From assembly GCA_004380135.1 (NCBI GenBank), contig QXCR01000039.1, forward strand, positions 141,584 through 205,583: DNA of 64,000 nucleotides. Direction: 5' to 3'. A program made the position numbers and the translations under genes. The notes beneath the pieces were generated by a model that made no database searches, had not been told where the DNA came from, and saw only the letters and a list, made by a program, of their open reading frames with translations. How positions within the stretch are numbered: the stretch's first letter is position 1; each line of letters starts with the position of its first letter. Source of the DNA: Stemphylium vesicarium (lineage: Eukaryota > Ascomycota > Dothideomycetes > Pleosporales > Pleosporaceae). Below, piece by piece: positions 55,734-64,000 of this stretch.

Positions 55734-57111
55734 AATTTTCCAATCAGAAATGTTTATCCATAATTTTCGATCTCAGGATGTCCTGATTGGTTATTGTCGA
55801 TATCATTGGAGTTGTGGTTGTGGGGAGGCGAATTTTCAGAATGTTTGACGGTGCAGAATGATGGTCCAACAATGGAAAAACCTCCATTGAACAATCTCAC
55901 AACGGAACGACCACATAATCTGCAGTCAGCCAAAATGTACATGCTTCACCACCAATGATTAGGAACAGATTACGATTAAAATGGTCATAACAGTAAGTTA
56001 GTATTATCGGTCACTATAATCACACTCAATTACGCGTTTGGAAGGTATGCCTCACGCGACGCGGGAACTCCATCAACATCCCCGATAACCCCCGTGGAGT
56101 GAACCAGTACACTTGGCAAGGAGAAGCAGGCTTGGAAGCTTATCACAATCAATGCTAATATAAAAAAAAAGTGCTTTAGATTCCGTGTATCTTTGCATTC
56201 CAAAAATCAGTGGCCAAGAACGCTTGGTATGCGCACATACGACCCAAAAACAACGACAACGTTTGATTAGACAAAAGTAGCGCAAAGTAGCACGAGCTTG
56301 TAGTGCATTAGAGCCTAGTGACAAGGCGTATAGGCCAAGACATTGCACAGACAGGAGACAGGAAGTTGCTGTTACACACGGTTCTCCGCCGAGGCGGCTG
56401 TTCGCACAGAGCCCTACTTGGCAGCGGAGGGACGACCTCCTGCTGACCTGCTTTGTGGAGAAGCAGACACATGTACGTCTCCAGGTTCTTGGCTTAATCT
56501 TCTCCACGGCAACAAAACAGTGTCATCAATCTGTGAGATTTTTTCGGGTCGATAACGATCGCATCTGTAGAAGCCCGCGTTGGCGCCGAGACGGCGGTGA
56601 GATTGTGGATAAAGAGAATGCTGTCGTGGTAGACAAAGCCCCGTGCACGTCAAGCTGATTGCGTATAAAGAAGCCATTCAAGACTTTTCATTGCGGATTC
56701 GTGTACGCGTGGGGTGTAATGACCTGCCAGTCTTGGAAGATGGCGGCTCGGATAGACCCGCGATGGTGGTCAAGGTCACTATCCAGAAAATCCCGCACTA
56801 AAGTGCCAGCGTCTTGGAAGGACTTGGACACAGTTTACGCATTGTATATGCGTTGCAAGACGCGATAAAAAGTCGGACGCAGAGCAAAGTGCCCAGGCGG
56901 AAATGCAAGTAACATCGCGGACATCTTTGGATCGTCCGGAGGTGGGAGTGTCCTTAGCGCCAAGGACGATCTACACAGTTCCGGCGCTGACGCAAAAAAT
57001 TGATCTACTGCTTGGCGGGTCATCAAAGAAGCCATCTCCAGGTGCAACCACGATAGATTGTTTGTGCGACGGCTGCCCAGGCTGGAGCAATGTGGGTGAA
57101 GCTGCATGACA
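55734..57111. other. AT-rich intergenic region with no recognised gene
   Basis: The 1.4-kb stretch includes an A-run near 56161-56169. Open frames on the minus strand (for example 56073-56507) are cysteine-rich and low in coding character. It could hold a non-coding transcript or the upstream exon of the hypothetical gene at 55218-55733. Confidence 0.35.
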
Positions 57112-57970
57112 CTATGGTTGGCCAAACTTTCTCCACCATGTGACTGCAGAGGCTGAGGTGTACCGACACCTGAATGAATCACGCATGAATGCATCGCAGA
57201 GCCGGCGCCAATCAAGTGTGAGTTCGTGCTCAACAATGTTGAAATCGGCCGAAGGCAGGCGGAGACTCTTCAATTGGTCATTGAAAAGCACAAAGTGCGC
57301 TTGGTTGAGCAAACGGGTGCGTTCGGCGTCTGCGACAGCACCAGGCTGGAAGAAGACTTCAGTGAGGCGGGCGGTCGACTCCACCGGCCCTGCATACGTC
57401 GGATGCAAGGGTAGCGTGTCGTGAGCAGTTGGTGCGTCACATAGTTTGAAGACCAGCCACTGTTTAGAGCTAGCCGGGACAAAGGTCTGAGGCAGAAATC
57501 GAAACGATGGCAGCAGCACAGGAGCTTCAGATAGACCAGCCACGTAAACCGTGAGAGCGTTACCAGTGTCATGTTGTAGGGGCGGGAGACTGGGATGGGT
57601 GAGTGAAAGTTTCCCGAACGCGTGTGGGTGTTTGAAACGCGGCTTACAACAAGTTCCTTAGCCTCTGTCCCGCAAAGCGGATGCTGATGCAGGTACGAAC
57701 GTATCGCGAGAAGACGTCGTCTGTGACAGCGGTCAGGAACGGACATACTTGTCGCAGGACGAGCCAGGCGAAACAGAGATCGTCGAGTTCGGTGATGATG
57801 AGGTGCCATATCTCGACAGGCAAATGTTCTGGCGGCATTGTGGTAGCAGCCGCAACCGCAACGGCCCCAGCACGAGTACCAGCCCCAGCATCACAGCGTC
57901 GCAGCGCGTGTAGAGGACGCGGACCGACACGGGTGGGGGCGTGCGATTCAGCGCGGCGAGGGGATGACAT
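57112..57970 (-). CDS. F-box-like protein (short)
   Basis: The N-terminal part carries MPPEHLPVEIWHLIITELDD, then LCFAWLVLRQVCPFLTAVTD and VFSRYV, an F-box helix arrangement. Coding is 57970-57648 and 57589-57112, with a 58-nt intron (GTAAGC..CCAG) joining RLRNLF to LPPLQHDTGNALTVYVAGLS, 266 residues. The remainder has no named domain and is acidic and leucine-rich in parts (RTRLLNQAHFVLFNDQLKSL). The upstream ATG at 57970 adds a basic Ala/Arg-rich extension of about 44 residues; MPPEHLP is an alternative start. The 3' end reads TWWRKFGQP. Confidence 0.68.
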
Positions 57971-59739
57971 GGAGAGGTTGGCTTCGGCAGAAATGGTGTG
58001 TGATATTTTGTGGGTGCGATGATTATTCCCGCATAGCGTTCTGGGGCGATGCGGTGAGGCTCATTCGCGTGCCGGCGAAGCATCGGCAGTCGGAATGGCC
58101 AAGGGAGGCGAGAGCGACCCAGGGCGCTGGGTCACGTGGGAGGGTACGTCGCCGCTTCCTGGTTGGGAAGGCCTTCCATGGTCTGGCTATGGGGCATATT
58201 CGCGCATCCGCGGCAGGCCATGTGCATCTGGAGCGCAACCATGGACGCGACCAGAGAGGAAAAAAAAAGCGTTCTAGCGGACAAGACCCTGGGACCACAG
58301 TACCGTACTCTCATCTCTCAACGGCGCAGGCGCACTTTCTAGACATTGGTGGAGTCGCGGCAGTGGCTAGTTGATTGTATGACCATAACATCACTTGTAA
58401 TTGGGGGCGCCGTTGGCCTGACGACGGGCGTGTGTGATTCGGCCGATATAGCAGTGGTAGCATCGGTAAGACTCGTTTAGGCACGCCCCGAAGAACCCCT
58501 TGGCGCGTGCTTAATCATGGAGAGCGGTGCTTTGTGCAGAAGCGCGTCGGGAGCCGATACGCGGGGGGTGGAAAGACATTGCTTCATCCAGGCATGCTTG
58601 CGCATGGGGGGAACTCGGATATTATGGCAAAGCGGATGATGGATGCACGACGGAGATGTAGCATGCCTTCTCTTTCGCCCTGTCCACTGGACTGCGTGGG
58701 TCTGGAAGGCCGCTAGAAGAAAATTGTGAATTTGACAAAAGTCGCGCATTCTGGGCAGGCGTGGGGAGCGGCCAAAAATGCCTCGCATCCTTTCTCCAGC
58801 CCGAGAGGCGAGCCAAGGAGACAAGCTTTGTTTGCGCTGCGTGTAGAAGCTTGGTGCCGCCAGGGTGAGGAAGGTGCGTGGAGGAGCTGTTTGCCGGTCG
58901 CAGTTGCCAAAACGTCATGGGGGCTGATCCCTGCCGTGCACCACGCTTGTCGCGGACTGTCGCGCTATCTCCAGCTTAATCTCTGCAGCCGCGGTGGGTA
59001 GCGGTCGCAGTAGTCGTAGTGGCAGGTGCAGGAGCGAGTGGCAGGCAGGCGCGACCGTCGCAGCGCAGACACACAGAGAGTCGCGATGCCATGCAGACAC
59101 GCTCGCGGTGGCTGGGCGGCCGCCGGGCGGAATGGCTGCGCGCCCGCTCGCCCTTCGCTTTCCCCGATAGCCACGTCCAAGTGACATCAGACGGGTAGAA
59201 TCGCTGAGCGCCAGAAAAAAAAACACGAAACACTGTGAACGATGATGATGATGATGATTAAGGCTGCAGAACGCATTCCATCCATGTCATCAGCGCATCA
59301 CGGCAACCACCCTCGGCCGGTGAATGCTGCACCGCCAAAACGGCCAATCTCTGCTCGTTGCGGCGCGCCGATGATGTAGCGTCTGGGGCACGGCCCCCCT
59401 CACAACAAAATGCCCCCGGGACTTTCGGCTCGAGCTAATCCCCAACCATGGCTAGTTTTATGACAATCATAAATCCCTCATAGCGGCCAAAGGTCGGTCC
59501 TTGCTGAGTTTTTCCCTGGTTGATACGTGGGTGAGCTTCTGCCGCGCTACTTAACCAGAGCCTCTCCCGCCCTCTACTGTTTCTTCACAGAGAAGGCCTT
59601 GCTTGCAGTTACCCATTTGCACAGCACTTTCGACCTGACACTCAACTCCCAGTCAAGTCGCCCGGACAGCCTTCTCTGTGCCCAGAGTTACCGGATATAA
59701 TAATACATACGAGAGACAGCATTCCTTAATTCGACAACA
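57971..59739. other. Long upstream region of the proton ATPase gene
   Basis: The region separates the F-box-like start (57970) from the ATPase start (59740). It is GC-rich with unsupported open frames, a GAT repeat at 59241-59258 and a TATAAT motif about 45 bp before the ATPase ATG (near 59696). Strongly expressed fungal PMA1 genes have long, complex promoters and leaders, and this fits. No coding gene is recognised. Confidence 0.4.
59241..59258. repeat. (GAT)6 microsatellite
   Basis: Six perfect GAT units lie in the upstream region of the ATPase gene. Confidence 0.85.
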
Positions 59740-62700
59740 ATGGCGCCCAACGACGATGTTGAGCGCCCTCGGGCCAGCTCCGCAGCTGAGCGCCAAAAGT
59801 CCATCGTCTCCATGACCGAGTTCGAGGGCATGGACGAGTACACCGCGCTCCAGAAGTACATCCTCTTCTACCGCGACGCGAGGACGAACCCGCACGCCGA
59901 GCAGACCGTCAAGACCAAGAAGTGGTGGCAGTTCTGGAAGTCTGGCAGCACCACTGGCCCTGCTGTCGCCGACGCTGGAGCCGTTCCCGACGACTGTAAG
60001 TCCTACCACCCCAACCTCCACAGCTCAATTGCTTCCCCGGCGCGCACCCGCGCATCATTTGGCCTCGCACCGCATTCGCCTTGCACGCCCCGGTCAGCTG
60101 CTTTCACCAATTCATCTTTGTTGAGCTTCATTGCCGCATTCAGGTGTTTGGCGTTCGCAGTATGGCCCGGGCTCAAGCTCATGCCTGCTAGTGATGCGAT
60201 GGCGGCAGGCGCGGTGGAGCCAGTCATGCAGGCCGACTCCACCAAACCACACGCTACTGAGCATGCGAGATGAGCAATCTGATGGTGACCATTTTTACTG
60301 ACATTCCATCGCAGACCTCAACACCGAGCTTCGCACTGGTCTCTCCAACCACGACGTCGAGGAGCGTCGCAAGCGCTATGGTTTCAACGAAATTTCATCC
60401 GAGAAGACCAACCTTCTCAAGCAGTTCATCGGTTACTTCACTGGTCCCATTCTATACGGTAAGCAGCGCACCCCTGCCCAAAATTTGTTCTAGCGCAAAT
60501 GCTAACGCCCACTAGTCATGGAGCTCGCTGCTCTTCTCGCTGCCGGTCTTGAGGACTGGGTCGATTTCGGTGTCATTTGCGGTATCCTGCTGCTCAACGC
60601 CATTGTCGGTTGGTACCAGGAGAAGCAGGCTGCCGATGTCGTCGCGTCGCTCAAGGGTGACATTGCCATGAAGGCAACTGTCGTTCGTGACAACCAGCAA
60701 CAAACTATTCTTGCCCGCGAGCTTGTTCCCGGTGACATTGTCGTCATTGAGGAGGGTCAAACCGTTCCCGGTGACGCCCGTCTCATTTGCGGCTATGACC
60801 ACCCCGAGGATTTCGACTTGTACATGAAGCTCAAGGCCGAGGACAAGTTCCAAGACGCTGACCCCGAGGACGAGAAGGATGACGACGTTGACGAGGAGAA
60901 GTTCGACGAGGAGAACCCCATCACTCAGGGCCACCCTCTCGTTGCCTGCGATCAATCGTCCATCACCGGAGAGTCTCTCGCCGTCGACAAGTACATGGGA
61001 GAAGTCGCTTACTACACCACTGGTTGCAAGCGCGGCAAGGCCTACGGTATCGTCATCACCACTGCTAAGCACTCTTTCGTCGGTCGCACTGCTACCCTCG
61101 TCCAGGGCGCTCAGGACCAGGGTCACTTCAAGGCTATCATGAACTCCATCGGAACGGCGCTTCTCGTCCTCGTCATGTTCTTCATCCTGCTCGCTTGGAT
61201 TGGTGGTTTCTTCCGTCACATTCCCATTGCCAACGCCCGCGAGGGAACCGACAAGTCCGTCACTCTTCTCCACTACGCCCTCATCATGTTCATCGTCGGT
61301 GTCCCCGTCGGTCTTCCTGTCGTCACCACCACCACCCTCGCCGTCGGTGCCGCCTACCTTGCTGAGCAGAAGGCCATTGTCCAGAAGCTTACTGCCATTG
61401 AGTCGCTTGCTGGTGTCGATGTTCTCTGCTCTGACAAGACCGGTACGCTCACTGCCAACCAACTTTCGCTCCGTGAGCCCTACGTCGCCGAGGGCCAGGA
61501 TGTGAACTGGATGATGGCTGTCGCTGCTCTTGCCTCTTCCCATAACCTCAAGTCGCTCGACCCCATTGACAAGGTCACCATCCTTACCATCCGTCGCTAC
61601 CCCAAGGCTCGTGAGATCCTCAACATGGGATGGCAAACCGAGAAGTTCACTCCCTTCGACCCCGTCTCCAAGCGTATCACTGCCGTCTGCCACATGGGTG
61701 GTGACAAGTACGTCTGCGCCAAGGGTGCCCCCAAGGCCATTGTCAACCTCGCCAACTGCGATGAGGTCACTGCTACCCTCTACAAGGAGAAGGCTGCTGA
61801 GTTCGCTCGCCGTGGTTTCCGATCCCTCGGTGTCGCTTACCAGAAGAATGACGGTGACTGGATCCTCCTCGGTCTTATGTCCATGTTCGACCCTCCTCGT
61901 GACGACACTGCCCAGACCATCGTTGAGGCTCAGCAGCTCGGTGTTCCCGTCAAGATGTTGACTGGTGACGCTATTGCCATCGCCAAGGAGACTTGCAAGA
62001 TGCTTGCTCTCGGTACCAAGGTCTACAACTCTTCCAAGCTTATCCACGGTGGTCTTACTGGAACTACCCAGCACGACCTTGTCGAGCGCGCCGACGGTTT
62101 CGCTGAAGTCTTCCCCGAGCACAAGTACCAGGTCGTCGAGATGCTCCAGCAGCGTGGTCATTTGACTGCCATGACTGGTGACGGTGTCAACGATGCTCCT
62201 TCTCTCAAGAAGTCTGATTGCGGTATCGCCGTCGAGGGTTCCACTGAGGCTGCTCAGGCTGCCGCTGATATCGTCTTCCTTGCCCCTGGTCTGTCCACCA
62301 TTGTTCTTGCCATCAAGATCGCTCGCCAGATTTTCCAGCGTATGAAGGCCTACATCCAATACCGTATCGCGCTCTGCCTCCACTTGGAAGTCTACCTTGT
62401 CACCTCCATGATCATCCTCAACGAGACCATCCGCGCTGAGCTCATCGTCTTCCTTGCCCTCTTCGCTGATTTGGCTACCGTCGCCGTCGCTTACGACAAC
62501 GCTCACTCTGAGGCCCGTCCCGTCGAATGGCAACTGCCCAAGATCTGGTTCATCTCCGTCATCCTCGGTCTCCTCCTTGCTCTCGCCACCTGGATAGTCC
62601 GTGGTACCCTCTTCATTCCCAGCGGTGGTATCATCCAGAACTTCGGTGCTATTCAGCCCATTCTCTTCCTCGAGGTCGCCCTCACTGAGAACTGGCTCAT

Positions 62701-63124
62701 CTTTGTTACCCGTGGCGGCAAGACCTTCCCCTCGTTCCAGCTGATTATCGCCATTCTCGGTGTCGACGCTCTTGCGACTATCTTCACCCTCTTCGGCTGG
62801 ATGTCTGGTGCTCCTTACCAGACCAACCCTCCTACCATCAACAGCAAGTTCCGTGACGACGGCTGGGTCGACATTGTCACTGTTGTCGTTGTCTGGGCTT
62901 ACTCTATCGGTGTTACCATCATCATCGCCATTGTCTACTACGGTCTTAACCGCATTGCATGGCTCGACACCCTTGGTCGTAAGGACCGTAGCCGCAAGAA
63001 CCCTGCCATTGAGAACATGATTGCTGCCCTCAGCAAGTTGTCCCTCGAGCACGGCAAGGATAAGCACGGCACAACCCGCTACGTCCTTGCTCCCCGCGCT
63101 GTTGAGGAGGAGGATGACGAGTAA
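59740..63124 (+). CDS. PMA1: Plasma-membrane H+-ATPase (P3A-type P-ATPase)
   Basis: It pumps protons out of the cell and drives nutrient symport. Coding is 59740-59995, 60315-60458 and 60516-63124 (1002 residues); introns are 319 and 57 nt. P-type motifs are complete: SITGES in the actuator domain, CSDKTGTLT with the phosphorylated Asp (codon 61433-61435), and MTGDGVNDAPSLKKSD in the P domain. Two features differ from classical fungal PMA1. The actuator domain has an acidic insertion of about 45 residues between RLICGYDHPEDF and GHPLVACDQSS (nt about 60797-60933). The C-terminus ends KHGTTRYVLAPRAVEEEDDE and lacks the yeast autoinhibitory/Thr-912-type end. This suggests a second, differently regulated isoform. 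The codon bias is extreme (third-position C), as expected of a very highly expressed gene. Confidence 0.95.
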
Positions 63125-64000
63125 GCGTTTGTCGCTCAATAGTAACATGAAGCGATGTGTATTTGGATATTTGTAAGGGTCCGATGAGCCCGCCTTCTTC
63201 GAAAGGTTAATTTCTCATCACTGCTTTGCTAGTCTTCTCATGTATACCAAGAAGCATAATTTCATTGTCCCAATTAATACCCCAATTGAAAATATTGCTG
63301 TGCTACCCTCGTTTTTCTTTGCTATGCCTCTCCCGTTGAAATACCCATTTGATACATCACCATCAGCAAGATCAGCCCTAAATTATTTCTTTTTCCTAGT
63401 AGGTTTCGAACGTTGAATGGTCGGAATGATGCCGCCGTTCTTCCCTAATCTGGCAGGTTAGCCACGGCATGTCCTCGCCATGGCGTCAAACTCTTCACGC
63501 TAGTACCGTCGCGCTCGGCATGATTTCCGGGTAGTGCGGCCACGAGCCGTCTTACGTCTATCCACACACCACCCTCAAGCCGATAACAAGCAATGTGCAA
63601 GCAACGGGGTACGGACAATAGGCAATAAGCAAGTCAATGATGTCGTCCAACGAATCGCACGGAACTTTGAGCGGGGTAAGCTTCTTGCGTTCGCAGCGCG
63701 GGGTATTAGGTAGAGCAGCTGCAAGCCACCTACGAAGCCATTGACCAATGTGCTTTGCGCGCAAATCCGCGTTTTGTGTGTCTCGATTTGACCAGCATAA
63801 TGCCCGCCACACCTGTCACGATAATGAAAGATCATTATGACAGCTTGCTTAGCAAATACGTACTGCAGCTGCCGTGAGTGCGAAGCGTTTTGCTTTCCCG
63901 TCTCGTCCCTTGCCCCCCTCCCTCTCCTGAATCGCAGCGCTTACACACAATGCTTGAACAGTCCACAATAAACTCGATCGCAATATCACCATTCCCCCCC
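63125..64000. other. 3' flank of the proton ATPase, to window edge
   Basis: The stretch contains the ATPase 3' UTR and unresolved sequence. Open frames at 63558-63835 (-) are not supported. It ends in a C-run at the window edge. Confidence 0.3.

Noticed and set aside
56073..56507. Cys-rich 144-residue minus-strand open frame
   Set aside because: AT-rich context and unusual composition without recognisable motifs; likely chance.
60512..63148. 878-residue open frame antisense to the proton ATPase
   Set aside because: It mirrors the highly biased sense codons of the ATPase (third-position C), has low-complexity Asp/Gly/Ser/Val composition, and no domain resemblance; a shadow frame.

Overview
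The window is nuclear DNA from a filamentous ascomycete, most likely a Dothideomycete and probably Pleosporales. The genes are compact and on both strands. Nearly all introns are 44-60 nt with GT..AG ends and CTAAC/CTGAC-like branch sites. The content is fungal: a plasma-membrane H+-ATPase, Zn2Cys6 regulator, HET-like protein, DAL5-type permease, QCR10, SLD7 and ELP5. Species is not determinable from the sequence alone. I rebuilt exon structures by eye from reading frame, splice signals and family resemblance, so gene models are inferences unless stated otherwise.

Left part (1-19.3 kb): a truncated DUF202 membrane protein (-), a ribonuclease H1 (+), a convergent pair of small membrane proteins, a signal-peptide plus single-TM protein (+), a decayed J-domain gene (pseudogene), an intron-containing tRNA-Thr(CGT) (-), a CHK/APH-type kinase-like protein (-), a DAL5-family MFS permease (-), a cyclase-family metal hydrolase (+), proteasome subunit alpha-5 (+, with micro-exons), complex III subunit QCR10 (+), a small acidic hypothetical protein (-) and a Mn-type cation diffusion facilitator (-).

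Middle part (19.3-40.5 kb): a ZIP metal transporter (+) divergent from the CDF gene, a TTC36-like TPR protein (-), 4-hydroxyphenylpyruvate dioxygenase (+), a Zn2Cys6 regulator (-), a DHA1-type MFS transporter (-), a small conserved basic protein (-), an F-box protein (+), a DUF4267 membrane protein (+), replication factor SLD7 (+) and a small secreted AA1-like protein (+). The dioxygenase, regulator and transporter may form a tyrosine-catabolism or aromatic-compound neighbourhood.

Right part (40.5-64 kb): a nine-exon HET-like membrane protein (-), a small repeat-bearing protein ending only 8 nt before it (-), a CorA-like membrane protein lacking the GMN signature (+), an SDR protein with a substituted catalytic lysine (-), Elongator subunit ELP5 (+), tri-snRNP protein SNRNP27 (+), ER glucosidase I (GH63, +), a small hypothetical protein (-), a short F-box-like protein (-) and a plasma-membrane proton ATPase (+) with an acidic insertion in its actuator region. 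No transposon, CRISPR array or secondary-metabolite backbone gene was recognised. Most strands are interspersed, as expected of eukaryotic single-gene transcription units.
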